Below are positions 1 through 9,629 of a DNA stretch of 20,000 nt, piece by piece; the stretch's first letter is position 1, and each line of letters opens with the position of its first letter. A program made the translations under genes and the position numbers. The notes beneath the pieces were generated by a model that saw only the letters and a program-made list of their open reading frames with translations, made no database searches and was not told the origin of the DNA. This DNA is from Actinidia chinensis (lineage: Eukaryota; Streptophyta; Magnoliopsida; Ericales; Actinidiaceae). Where the stretch lies: NCBI GenBank assembly GCA_009663005.1, contig CM018888.1, positions 6,315,042 to 6,335,041 on the forward strand. The letters run 5' to 3'.

Positions 1-536
1 AGCTCCTTAACCATTCTCATAATCAACTTCCCATTCGGCGCTGAATTGCTGAGAAAACCACCCATGTCTCCCAACTTTCTGGCAAGGAACTCAAAAGAAC
101 TAGGGCATGCGTCTCATCCTCAAACTGTAGGTCACTTGTCAATTGATTGAATAAATTCTAGAACTCACTCGTATGTTCTGCCACTTGCGTCCCACTCTGA
201 AGCTTCAAATTCACTAGCCTTCTCATCAATAAGGTTTTGTTTCGTGATGTCTTTGCCTGATACATTATCTCCCGCTTGGCCCACAACTCATAACTACTCG
301 TCTCTTGTGCTACAATGATGGAACACCTCGTGTTCAATCCACTATCTGATCTACCCAATCGTTTTTCGGTTCATCTTCTTCCATTCTTCATTCTTTGTTG
401 TTGCAGGTTTGTCTCCCTTATTCTCCAAGGGGTTGTACAAATCCTTGCAGAATAGGATATCCTTCATCTGTGGTTTTCACAATGCATAATTTGTGGTTGA
501 AAGCATGATCATAGCCCCCGAATTGTGCTCCGCCAT
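1..536 (-). pseudogene. copia gag fragment, partial at window edge
   Basis: The start is ATG at 536-534 (MAEHNSGAMIML). Then follow a YALWK segment near the N-terminus, IEHEVFHH, VAQETSSYELWAK, MYQAKTSRNKTLLMRRLVNL, GTQVAEHTSEF and LLSSLPESW. This matches the copia gag (UBN2-type) pattern in order and spacing. At least three in-frame stops look like C-to-T changes at Gln codons (such as the two in IG-stop-IR-stop-WIEHE), and there are two frame shifts, so it is dead. The reading leaves the window at position 1. Confidence 0.85.
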
Positions 537-1045
537 CTTACTTTACCCAATTAGAAGCAAAATATCAAAAAATTAACCTCGAGGATTGATCCGGAATGCT
601 AAAAAACCTCAAAAAGGGCTAAATAGTCACAACCAAAAGCTTTTAGGATCAAACTGTTAAAATTAAAAACTTAAGGGACCAAACTGTAATTTTTAAAAAC
701 TTCAGGGACTATTTTTTTTAAAATTATAGGGACCTAAAATGTAATTACCTAAACTTAAGGAATATTCCAGGAATATTTCTTCTCATAAGTCAAACCTGGC
801 TTCGGCTCGGTCAACGCAGTCAACGGCTCGGTCAACGAGTGGTTGAAACTTCTGGTGACGCATGGGGGCACGTCCGGTGTCTGTTTGGCTCCAATTTTAT
901 ATCGACGGACTCGTCTCAAAGAGAGGAATCCAGTAATGTGCTCAAAATCTAATTTGGAGCAACTTTGAATATGGACAGTATACAAAATCTGCTCTATTCT
1001 TCGCATAAATTGCTCTGGTGACTCCAACCTTGCTTTAATACCAAT
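537..1045 (-). other. Leader region of the second copia-like element
   Basis: This is the untranslated stretch between LTR and gag. TTGGTATTAAAGC at 1031-1043 (minus strand) resembles a mutated tRNA-iMet primer site. The stretch then holds four TTGAC cores in 47 bp (789-835) and a run of related AT-rich units carrying GGGACC or GGGACT (about 605-745). No coding sequence is supported; the 105-codon open frame at 1072-755 crosses the LTR border and resembles nothing. Confidence 0.65.
605..745 (-). repeat. Degenerate tandem units in the retrotransposon leader
   Basis: About four units of 28-38 bp have the form CTTAAGGGACCAAACTGTAA followed by an A/T-rich spacer, with cores near 644, 674, 703 and 729. 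Similar GGGACY-A/T units occur in leaders of many plant LTR elements. Function is unknown. Confidence 0.65.
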
Positions 1046-1576
1046 TGTTATGCTTAAAAATCTAATCACCAATTGTTGGGTAAAACATACATTACCCTAT
1101 ACTATCCAGATCAACCACACACAAGACAATAAAGATTTACGTGGTTCGGAAATTATGCCTACATCCACATAGAACAATCAATAATCTACTAATCGAACGA
1201 AGAGAATTACAATGAGTATAAAGGGAGGAGAATCACACTCTACAGAATCACACTCTACTCACACCCCTCTCTCTGTCTCAATTCTCTCTCTCTCTGTCTT
1301 GCCTCTCACTCTCAACACCCATTTCCTAGCACGCAACCCATAAGTCTCAGCACCTTACCCTCCCTTTTATAGACCAAGGGAAAGAGGTGGTAGACTTCCA
1401 ATGGGATACTTAATTGCTATCCTATTCAATCTAAGAAAATATATCCTAACTAAAGACTAACTCTTCAAGAGATAATCCTTTCGAGAGTTCTAGTTAACTC
1501 GAGAGTTTCACTCTCACATAAACATTACATGTGAGCTAACTAGGCTTGGGCCGAAGTATGTGCGTTGGACACAACA
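1046..1576 (-). repeat. LTR of a second copia-like element (5' LTR, minus strand)
   Basis: On the minus strand it starts TGTTGTGTCCAACGC at 1576 and ends either GCATAACA at 1046 or CCCAACA at 1074; each candidate end is followed by ATTGGT. It contains a good TATA box, CTATAAAAGG, at 1363-1372. About 170-230 bp further along it has a GGATGTAGGC...CCGAACCACGTAAATC block (about 1133-1167), a hallmark of many plant copia LTRs. A CT-rich run lies at 1262-1300. No matching second LTR is present in the window, so the rest of the element lies to the left. Confidence 0.8.
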
Positions 1577-1785
1577 TTATACATGTTGACTAAAGCAGTT
1601 TGGACTCGGTAAATGCAGTATGATTGAATGCGATTAAATATAATGTTTTGAGTGGTGTCTCAATTTCAACCTGGTTTATGGTGATTACCCATTGACGACG
1701 ACTGCATGACCTGATTAATAGTTCCGTGGGGGGTGGGGGTGGGAAGAGTCTATCCACCACCCCTGGCCGCTAGGTCTGACCCATT
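1577..1785. other. Intergenic, G-rich run only
   Basis: The only noteworthy item is a G-run cluster at 1728-1743 (runs of 6, 5 and 3 G separated by single T). No coding or structural RNA signal is seen. Confidence 0.6.
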
Positions 1786-2030
1786 TGTTAGTGTTGAGTA
1801 TTTTTAACCCGAATCATATTGTAGGGTTTTCTTAGACAAAAAAGGGTATTTGGGGCTCTCTCTAGGGTTTATCCGAGAGTTACGGATATAGCCTTCCAAT
1901 TATGCGAGAGTTACGGATATTACCCTCTTTGATAGTGGTTCTTCTGCCGAACTTGATGTAGGCTTTAAGTCAAACCGTACATCATTTGGATCAATTTCTA
2001 TTTTGTCATGACTTATTGCAAGTGAGCCAC
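1786..2030 (+). repeat. Probable LTR remnant, plus orientation
   Basis: It starts TGTTAGTGTTGAG at 1786. At 1954-1980 it contains GATGTAGGCTTTAAGTCAAA followed by CCGTAC, which resembles the R-U5 block of plant copia LTRs and the equivalent block of the LTR at 1046-1576, here on the other strand. A 16-bp direct repeat (1874-1889 and 1905-1920) lies upstream of it. No clear 3' border or primer site is seen, so this is a fragment or solo-LTR remnant. Confidence 0.45.
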
Positions 2031-2369
2031 AAGCTTTTAGGAGGAATTAAGAAGATGACATCGTATGTGACCTAGTAGTAAGCAAAAGGAGGGAGAAATG
2101 GTAAGGGTGTGCAGGAGTGTCACTAACAACCGTGTTATTGCTGTAAGCCCGAGTGGGTGATTAATTGGAAGAGCTGTGCTGCTAGTATTATTGATTGACT
2201 AGATTAGACAGTCAAGTATTTTTGGTTAGTGTTGTTGATGATGGATTAATTGTTGAATGTGGCCACATTTTTTGAGGATGATGATAATGATGACAGTGCA
2301 CAAGTTTATTTGACCTGTGTGAAGAATCATATTTTTCTTATTTCTTATTTTTTTTTTTTTGCAAAGATA
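2031..2369. other. Intergenic, nothing recognised
   Basis: No open frame with family resemblance was found. A poly-T run at 2349-2360 lies beside the RNase H-like remnant and may be part of the same decayed retroelement. I cannot assign the rest. Confidence 0.5.
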
Positions 2370-2860
2370 AGGGGAACAACTCTGTCTTTCTACCAATAAG
2401 GGCACTACTTAGCACTATCATGTGACACCCTCTTACAAGATATCGACTCATCAAACAGGAATTTCAAAACAAGACTCAAAAAGATTGAGCATATCCACGG
2501 TGATCAAGGCGATGCCCAGTATAGCTTCTTCTTGGCTTCAGATTGAGTCCACTGTGGATTTTGATTTTGATTCAACGATAAACCGAAAGCCAACCCTATT
2601 GATAGCTGAGTGTACTCCTTCCCTTATTGCTAAAGCTTCTGCCACCCAGAATGATTCCATTTCTTCCAAGCACTTTGCAACCAGTCCCACTACAACCCCA
2701 TTGCTACTTCTAGCAACCAACCCCAACCCCACCATTTTCCGACTCTTTTCCAAGGCAGCATCCACATTGAGCTTCACGAAGCCAATTGGAGGAGCCATCC
2801 AAGTTTCATTTTGCATCCTAGGGGTATCGAACCCTCCACCAGTTGCTGCTCATTTCTCAC
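2370..2860 (-). pseudogene. Plant RNase H-like domain fragment (retroelement-derived)
   Basis: The longest open frame is 92 codons at 2816-2538. It reads WMAPPIGFVKLNVDAAL, then GLGLVARSSNGVVVG, WVAEALAIREG and FIVESKSKSTVDSI. This is the order of the plant RNase H-like family (RVT_3 type) found in non-LTR retroelements and derived genes: strand with first Asp (NVDAA), helix with Glu (AEAL), strand ending VES-D. The last conserved Asp is Lys here (ESK). Past a stop, SQEEAILG and a KRVSHDSAK segment (about 2405-2435) still match the end of the domain. There is no start, RT domain or intact end, so it is a relic. Confidence 0.7.
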
Positions 2861-3450
2861 ACTGCATCACAATATCCAAAATAAATAATGGAAAATTAGG
2901 GCCAAGTTCAATGGTGTAGCCCATAACTCCACTAGTCTAGTTAACTGTTCCATGGTGTTAGCCCAATTAGCCTAGTCAATTGTTTGTGAGCCCATAAGTC
3001 CTTGAACTTAAAATGTCCTTTGAGCATTTAGTGAGAAGCCTTTAGCACGTTGACAATTCAATATGTAACCGTTTTAGTTTTAATTTTGTAGTTGAACCAT
3101 TTTTATTTCAGCCTATGTACGGACGACCGACCAACCAACCAACCAACCTACACACACATATATGTATGTATGTAGACCTTTTGAGGAAGGAAAGGGGACA
3201 CAATATTTACATACACTCCTAGACACCCATTAAAGAGTACTAACTGAACATAACTTTTACTGATATCCAAATATGTGAATTATTTATTTTTGATTTTATC
3301 AACAATTCGGTTCGTGAGTCCTGACTCCTGACTTGTTCATATCCTTCTGGTGGACATGAACATTGGACGAGAAAGGCTTGTGAGCATTTGGGTTTTATCT
3401 TGGAGCATGTGGGGAGGACCGGGAGGTACATTGGCTCTAGTTCAAAATCA
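2861..3450. other. Intergenic, with an unassigned stretch open on both strands
   Basis: From about 3330 to 3470 the plus strand reads CSYPSGGHEHWTRKA followed by a further open stretch, and the minus strand has a 77-codon frame (3473-3240). Neither resembles a family I know. The stretch could be an old exon fragment in front of the tandem repeat, or chance. The rest is AT-rich without signal. Confidence 0.35.
3128..3172. repeat. Compound microsatellite
   Basis: (CCAA)n at about 3130-3149 is followed by a short CA run and a TATG run. It is a simple repeat without other signal. Confidence 0.85.
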
Positions 3451-5565
3451 TTCCCACCTTCTATTATTTGCATATTACCATATCGGTTGGATATGAAATC
3501 ATAATACCGTTAATAAAAATTATACTACTCATTTATATTATTTGAAAATAAATTGTTATACAGTTTTGATCTAAGAATTTCCCAGGTCAGGAGCAAATTT
3601 GAGCGCTGATAGCTCTCAAGGATCTACTTTCCAGGAGGAAAATTATTCCAGATTTTCTTTGCGAGTGCTGTAAAGCCTCAGCAGAAACTGATATACAGTG
3701 TCTTTGTGATTGCGCCTTTGTTTCATCATGTGGAACAAGGTTTTAAATATCAGCTGTTGTGTTACGTATCGGCCTTTGCATATCAGGATATAGTAAATAT
3801 CGGCTGATACTATCCGATATCAGCCGAGACATAGGTGTATCACCAATAACTGATACTGCGATTGGTGTGAAATCAAATTGCAGGCATGATTGACTGGGAA
3901 TTTAATGGCCAGTAGCGAAACTTTTATGCAGTGGTCCTTGAAGTTAGGAATAGAGTTGATTCTAGAGCCATGGATCTATTTTTTTATGGTTACATAGAGC
4001 ATTTGGTGTAACATATATCACTATCTTTTTAATGGTGGTCAGAAATCTACAGTTGAAGTGGCAAAGTTTGCTACTACTTGGCTGAGTATTTCCAGGTTAT
4101 GCAAAAGGACTTGGATTCTCTCTATATAAATATCTCCTCAACTAAATCTTTCCCACCTTCTATTATTTGGGCTCTTACTATAATAATCGATTGGATATGA
4201 AAAATCATCAACCGTTTAATAAAAATTCTGTTATTCATTTATATTGTTGAAATAAATTGTTATAATTTTGATCTAGAAGAATTTCCCCAGGTCAGGAGCA
4301 ATTTGAGCGCTGAAGTCTCTCAAGGATCTACTTCCAGGAGGAAATTATGCCGATTTTCTTTGCTAGTGCTGTAAAGCCCTCAAAGCAGAAACCAATATAA
4401 CAGCGTCTTTGTATGCGTCTTTGTTTATCTGTGTCGAACAAGGTTTTAAATATCAGATTTGTGTGTGACGTAGCAGCCTTTGTGCATATCAGACTGTAGT
4501 AAATATCGGTCTGATACTAGCCGATCTCAGAGCCGGACTGGTTGTATCACCAATAACTGGAGTACTGTCGATTAGTTGGTGAAATCAAATTGCAGTATGA
4601 TTGACTGGGAATTAATGGACATAGCGAAACTTTTATGCAAGTGGATCCTTAACGTTAAGAATATAGTTGATTCTAGAGCCATGGATCTATTTTTTATGGT
4701 TTACATAAGAGCATTTTGGTGACGGGTGTAACAATATCCCACTATCTTTTAATGGTGGTCAGAAATCTACAAGTTGAAGTTGGGCAAAGTTTGCTACTAC
4801 TTGGCTGGAGTATTCCAGGTTATGCAAAAGGGACTTGGATTCTCTCTCTATAAAATATCCTCTCAAACTAAATTCTTTCCCACATTCTATTATTGGAATA
4901 TTACTAATCAGATGGATATGAAATCATATACCCGTAATAAAAAAAAAATCTTTTATCATTTATATTAGTTGAAAAATAAATTGTATACAGTTTTGATTCT
5001 AAGAATTTCCCCAGGGTCAGGAGCAAATTTGAGCGCTGCGAGCTAATCAAGGACATCTTACTTTCCAGGAGGAAAAATTATTCCAGATTTTCTTTGCTAG
5101 TGTGAAAGCCTCACAGGAAACCACTAGTTGGACAGCGTTTTGCTTTGTAATTGCCGTCTTTGGTTTCATCTGGTGTCCGAACAGGTTTTAAAATCACTGT
5201 TGTGTTACGTATCAGCTTTGCATATACAGGATGTAGTTAAAATATCGGCTGATACTAGCCGAGATCAGACGAGACCAGGGTGTATCACCAATAATGATTA
5301 CTGCGGATTGTGTTGAAATCAAATTGCAGGTATGATGATGGAATTTAAGGACCAGTAGCGAAACTTTTATTGGCAGTGGTTCTTAACGTAAAAGAATTAG
5401 AGTTGATTCTAGCGGCCATTGGAGCTATTTGATGGTTGCATAGAGCATTTGGTGTAACATATATAACCATCTTTTTAATGTTGGTCCAGAATCTACCTTG
5501 AGTGGCACAAGTTTTGCTACTACTTGGTTGAGTATTTCCAGATTATGCAAAAGGACATGGATTCT
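3451..5565. repeat. Three tandem copies of a roughly 0.7-kb unit
   Basis: Copies start with TTCCCACcTTCTATTATT at 3451, 4150 and 4877. The period is 699 and 727 bp, and the third copy ends near 5565. All contain, in order, an AT-rich block, GTCAGGAGCAAATTTGAGCG, TTTAAATATCAG, a TATCGGCTGATAC-like palindrome, AAATCAAATTGCAG, GATTCTAGAGCCATGGATCT and a TTGCTACTACTTGG block. The copies differ mostly by one- or two-base indels, less by substitutions. No frame is conserved in all three, so the unit does not encode a protein as it stands. It may be a duplicated fragment of a gene intron or transposon. Confidence 0.92.
3801..3826. repeat. Palindrome in repeat copy 1
   Basis: CGGCTGATA and TATCAGCCG form inverted arms around an 8-base loop. 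Related but eroded versions lie at about 4508-4536 and 5240-5270. TATCGGC/GCCGATA palindromes of this kind occur in dispersed plant repeats. Confidence 0.6.
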
Positions 5566-6663
5566 CTAAATTTCATAATTTGGATTTTACTGTAAAGTTA
5601 ATAGGCAATTGACTCGGAAAAAGAGATTATTCATGCAAAATATAAGGCTATTCAGACGATAGGAGTCGCATGATTGTATCATCAATTGTTCTAAAAAAAA
5701 TGGTCAATCTATTATAAAAATTATATTTACCGTCCAAATAAAAATGATCCGATCTTTTGTACAAGTAATTTTAGCAAGTTTTATCAGATGAATGATTCTT
5801 ATCGCCCACCGATTTTATATTAAAGAATATTAGAGAAGCTTGGTCCAAGTTGATTTTGATGGAGCTTTGACCAAGGTATAGCCTCTGTGGTGGGACTATT
5901 GGATTTCTTCACTCTCATCTCTCAAGCTTATGCCTATTAGGCTTAGTTTGGGTAATTTGTCTTTGTTACTCATTATTTTTGTTTTTAGGAAATTTTATAT
6001 TTTTTTGATTATTTTTGGTACTTTTTTTGGTTTGATTAGAGAAATCGACAAAAAAAAAAAGTTTTACAAAAAAATTCCACTTTAGACAAAATTAATTTGT
6101 AATTTGAATTATTTTTGTTTATCATGGGTTTTTATATCTTTTTCTACCTTTTCAATTCCTCTTATCAAGATAAATCAATTTTTTTGATTAAAAACTAAAA
6201 AAAATACTAAAAAGCAAAATAATCTAAAAAATATTTTTATACAGTGAGGGGTGATGTGATCCATACCCGTCAATTTGATAATTTCTATTTTAAATAATCA
6301 GTTGAGAAATATTAATTTATAACTCATCCAGCTGATTTTGTAGACCATTTGGGACCTATTTGTAATTGGCTTAATTTCATTCTCTCTCTCTCTCTCAAGA
6401 ATCGAGAGGGCATTCTTCAATTCAATGGGACATTTTTTTAATACATTTAGAAATTATTTTTTAAAATACTTGCTACAAATTCATTATAAACGATTCTGCA
6501 AAGATTTCATATAGCTTTCAAGTATTTTTTTACAAGTCTTTCTTTCGTTTCTTTGAAATTTCGAAAAGCATATGCATTCAAAACGTTTTTTTATAAAGTA
6601 TCCGAAACGTTTCCATAAAATTCTCAATAAGAATACTGTACTAGTATCAAAAACACGTTTTCA
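5566..6663. other. AT-rich intergenic region
   Basis: No gene is seen. It contains a (CT)n run at 6381-6398 and one copy of the dispersed AT-rich repeat (about 6093-6215). Poly-A and poly-T runs are frequent. Nothing else is supported. Confidence 0.6.
6093..6215 (+). repeat. Dispersed AT-rich repeat, copy 1
   Basis: It contains TTTTTATATCTTTTTC and ATTCCTCTTATCAAGA, followed by A-rich sequence with a TTTTTGATTAAAA core. The same arrangement recurs at about 7180-7275 (inverted), 7315-7430 and 16530-16620. Confidence 0.5.
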
Positions 6664-6881
6664 CTAAGGCTCGGTTTGGTAATGCTTAAAAGCCAAACTT
6701 TTTTTAAACTTGTTACCAAAAAAGTCAAGATTTTTTACCTTTTTGCTTTTGTAGCTTTACATTAGCTAAAACTAAGCAAAAAAGCAAAAACAGAAAAGTA
6801 AAAAAAATAATTCTGATTGACTTTTTTGCTTATTTTAAATAAAAAAGACAAAAAAAAGCTAGTGTCAAACATAGCCTAAAG
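6664..6881. mobile_element. MITE-like element
   Basis: It is about 215 bp with inverted ends: AAGGCTCGGTTTGGTA at the left, and TTAGGCTATGTTTGACA as the reverse complement of the right. The interior is AT-rich and partly self-complementary. The G-TTTGG type end resembles non-autonomous hAT-like elements. No convincing target duplication is seen, so class and borders are tentative. Confidence 0.5.
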
Positions 6882-7179
6882 CACGTTTTAATTTAGATTC
6901 CTTATACTATGGAATAAGCTATGCTGCCTAACCAAATATAATTAATAAAAAAAATGTCCGCGGCTATTTTCCGTGCAAGTATGAAATTACCTAAAACTTT
7001 GAATAGAAAGCAAGGTAATTAATGACATAAGCAAATCTCAAGAACGGCTATTCTCTTATAAATTCACCCGGTGCAATTACGTTTATATTATTTGTATCGG
7101 GATAATAAGTATAATTTTTATTTTTATAAGACTATTGGAATATCAGGTACAATTTCCAGAATATAAAAAAATGGTTCGA

Positions 7180-7275
7180 TCATTTAAGTTTTTTAGTTTT
7201 TAATGAATTTTTTTAATTGTTTGATTAAAATTTTATACTTTTTTGATTCCCCTTGATAAGAGGAATCCAAGTTTG
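7180..7275 (-). repeat. Dispersed AT-rich repeat, copy 2 (inverted)
   Basis: Its reverse complement contains TTCCTCTTATCAAGGGGAAT, then AAAAAAGTATAAAATTTTAA and TCAAACAATT, matching the order in the other copies. Confidence 0.5.
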
Positions 7276-7314
7276 CTAAAGATAAACAAATATTTTTATT
7301 CGAGAAATTATCAA

Positions 7315-7430
7315 AACTTTTGTCTTTCATAATTTCTTTTCTAATTTGAACAATTCTTTTATATTTTTAAATTTCTCTCATTAATAAAACTAAAAAAATA
7401 TTAAATTTTAATCAAACGATAAAATAATTT
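7315..7430 (+). repeat. Dispersed AT-rich repeat, copy 3
   Basis: It contains CTAATTTGAACAATT, TTTATATTTTTAAATT, TCTCTCATTAATAAAAC and TTAAATTTTAATCAAACGA in the shared order. Confidence 0.5.
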
Positions 7431-8161
7431 TAATAAAAAAATTTAAAATAAAAACAATTAAAAGAATCTATAAAAAAAAAATTAGGTCAAATTGGGCCTT
7501 ACTCTAAAGTTCAAGTTAAAGTGGGTTACCCTTAATTTGCTCGAGTTTCTTACCAAATTCGAGTAATTTAAAATCAAATCTATCATAGTCATACGTTTCA
7601 AAACTTATTTATCAAATACAATTACTATTTAATGTTGAAAAATTAAAAAATATCTTCTCGTAAAGTCGTGAATTAAAAACACGATTTCAGATATGATTAA
7701 AGGATATCAAATTGTCTCCCTTGCGTAGGATATGAAAACGTACAAGTTATGGATTCCCAATGAGGAACATGTCAGAATATTTTGACAGATCATCTCTTAA
7801 ACCAAAGTTACACAAACTAAACAATAAATAAATTAATAAAAAAACTAAAAAAATAAATTAATTAATAAAAAAGGGCAAACAATTCCTTAAAGGGAGGAGA
7901 GAGATTGATGACTGTTGGTTGTCCAAAATCTCCCAGCATCTAATGCATCATTTCCGCCAACAATTCATCAAACCAATAATTGCTCCATCTCAAGAAACCT
8001 ATAAGCCCTAGCTTAAGAACCACACTTGATGCATCTACCCATGTCACACGTCTGCTAGTTGTAATGACTTCAAAACTCAATCCCCATGATGTCAATCTAT
8101 TTTATGCACATACATAAAATAAAAACAAGCAACAACCAAAGAAAAAATTGAATTGAAATAT

Positions 8162-8590
8162 GTTTTGTTAGGTTTTCAGGATCAGTTAATTTGTTTTTTG
8201 GGTGATTTTCAAAAGTTGTTTTATAGGAATTTCTCAAAAAAACAACAACATAGTTTTGGGAAAAATATTAAAAATATATTTTTAAATTCTCACAAAATAT
8301 TTTGGATAAAAATGAATAATATATGAAAATAATAATATATTTTTTTTAAAAAATAATTTCTAAAAAAAATTGGTAAATTAGCTATTTTTTGTTTGGTTTA
8401 GTTTTCAGAATCTATTTTTTTTAGAAGATTTATTTAGTTGATGGTTTTCGAAAGTTATTTTGTAGGAATTTTAAAAAATATTTTTTTTTAAAAAAAATAT
8501 TAAAAGAAAATTTTCAAATTCTAAAAAAAATCATAGAAAATGAATAATGCATGAGAAAAATGATATTCTTTCAAAAAATATTTTACAACA
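8162..8590. repeat. Diverged tandem duplication, about 230 bp period
   Basis: Blocks starting near 8164 and 8391 share GTTTTCAGRATC, then GATTTTCAAAAGTTGTTTTA / GGTTTTCGAAAGTTATTTTG, TAGGAATTT and AAAATGAATAAT. Both are very AT-rich. No coding sequence is supported; the 90-codon frame at 8803-8531 resembles nothing. Confidence 0.6.
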
Positions 8591-8835
8591 TTGACTTGAA
8601 AATTGCAGCTTTTGCACTTTAACCATCGGCACCATTGAATGTGTCGACATTTTTCTTTTAGAAACTATGAGAAACTTACGTTTTGAATTTGGATCAAGAG
8701 AAATTTTCATAAATAGTTCGGACTCACTTGAGCGTGTGAATCTCACGTAACCAAATAAATGTAAATTATTTATTTTGAATTCTATAATCTTTTCTTTATC
8801 CATATTTTAGAACACTATATAGCGGTGTTGAAAAG

Positions 8836-8840
8836 CTATC
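8836..8840. repeat. Target-site duplication CTATC, left copy
   Basis: These five bases directly precede the left LTR and are identical to 14138-14142. Five base pairs is the usual length for Ty1/copia integration. Confidence 0.88.
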
Positions 8841-9110
8841 TGTTAGAAATAGAGAGAGAGAGTGAGGGAATTTCTGTATTGTATTCCGTGAGTAATTTAT
8901 GTACAGTAATCCTTTTTATATAGAGGAATATCGGTAAGATATTATTTACATAAAGGTAATAAAATAATGTTAAATGTGGTAGCGTATCAATCAGAATAAT
9001 TCTGTTATTAGAATAGATACCAAAATATATTATGAATGCAATATATATATGATAAATATAAATATACTTAACAATTGATATTATTATGGTAAAATATATA
9101 TATGCCAACA
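8841..9110 (-). repeat. 3' LTR of the copia element
   Basis: The LTR is 270 bp. On the minus strand it starts TGTTGGCATATATA and ends TTTCTAACA. It shares the TATA region (8912-8923), the ATTCCGTGAGTAAT block and the (GA)n run with the LTR at 13876-14137. Divergence between the two LTRs is considerable and indel-heavy, so the insertion looks old, unless consensus errors inflate it. Confidence 0.9.
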
Positions 9111-9124
9111 TCCCCACTCAAACT
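9111..9124 (-). other. Polypurine tract of the copia element
   Basis: On the minus strand the sequence TTGAGTGGGGA runs directly into the LTR start TGTTGG. It is the plus-strand primer site and is typical of plant copia elements. Confidence 0.82.
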
Positions 9125-9629
9125 CAAGGTGGTAAGTGGGAGACCAATGAGTTTGGAAAGAAGATTCCGGAAAGCGGATGTAGGATTAGGATGTGTCTTG
9201 GTAAAGAGCTCAGAGGTGATCAAAGAGAGACGGGACCAATGCAAAACTCCTTGTGATAGGTGGATGGCGTATAAAGGGCAGTCGATCCGATATGTTTGGT
9301 TCTTTCACGAAAACTATCTCTGAGAAATATGAATAGCGCTATGGTTATCACATGAAGAGCACAGAGGGAGGTAATGCCTAAGTCTTGGAATGAGATTAGC
9401 CGAGCCAAAATAATCAGATGTGCGTCTGCTAAGGCACGATATTCAGCTTCAGACTAGTTGATCGAGCAACAACAGACTGTTTATACTACGCCATGAGATC
9501 AACGAAATGACCAAGAAATAAGTAATACCCTAGTAGTGGAACGACGGATCAGTGGGGTCGCCGCCCAATCAGCATCGCATTAAGATACGAGAATCAGAGC
9601 TGATCGTACGAAAAATGAAGGCCGTTAAA
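9112..9629 (-). pseudogene. copia RNase H and C-terminal remnant
   Basis: YSDADWAGDPTDRRSTTGYY (about 9520-9595) carries the first catalytic Asp. KQSVVARSTS (about 9447-9482) and EAEYRALADAHL (about 9415-9450) carry the catalytic Glu, with one base missing between them. Further on come RERTKHIG (near 9290-9315) and a LLSKLIGLP-like C-terminus (about 9130-9160) that ends at the polypurine tract. The order is that of a normal copia polyprotein end, broken by indels. Confidence 0.85.

Larger units (their letters stand above)
6882..8161. other. AT-rich intergenic region
   Basis: No gene is seen. Two copies of the dispersed AT-rich repeat lie here in opposite orientation (about 7180-7275 inverted, 7315-7430 direct). 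The rest is low-complexity A/T sequence with a short stretch of mixed composition at 7880-8110 in which I recognise nothing. Confidence 0.6.

Noticed and set aside
2422..2919. 165-codon open frame on the plus strand
   Set aside because: It is the antisense shadow of the RNase H-like fragment on the minus strand, which shows real family motifs; the plus-strand translation resembles nothing.
5128..5316. Open frame in the third tandem copy
   Set aside because: It is not preserved in the other two copies, where indels break it, so there is no sign of selection for a protein.
5845..5885. VDFDGAL-like peptide on the plus strand as a second RNase H-like fragment
   Set aside because: Only one short motif fits, with no downstream domain parts; likely chance.
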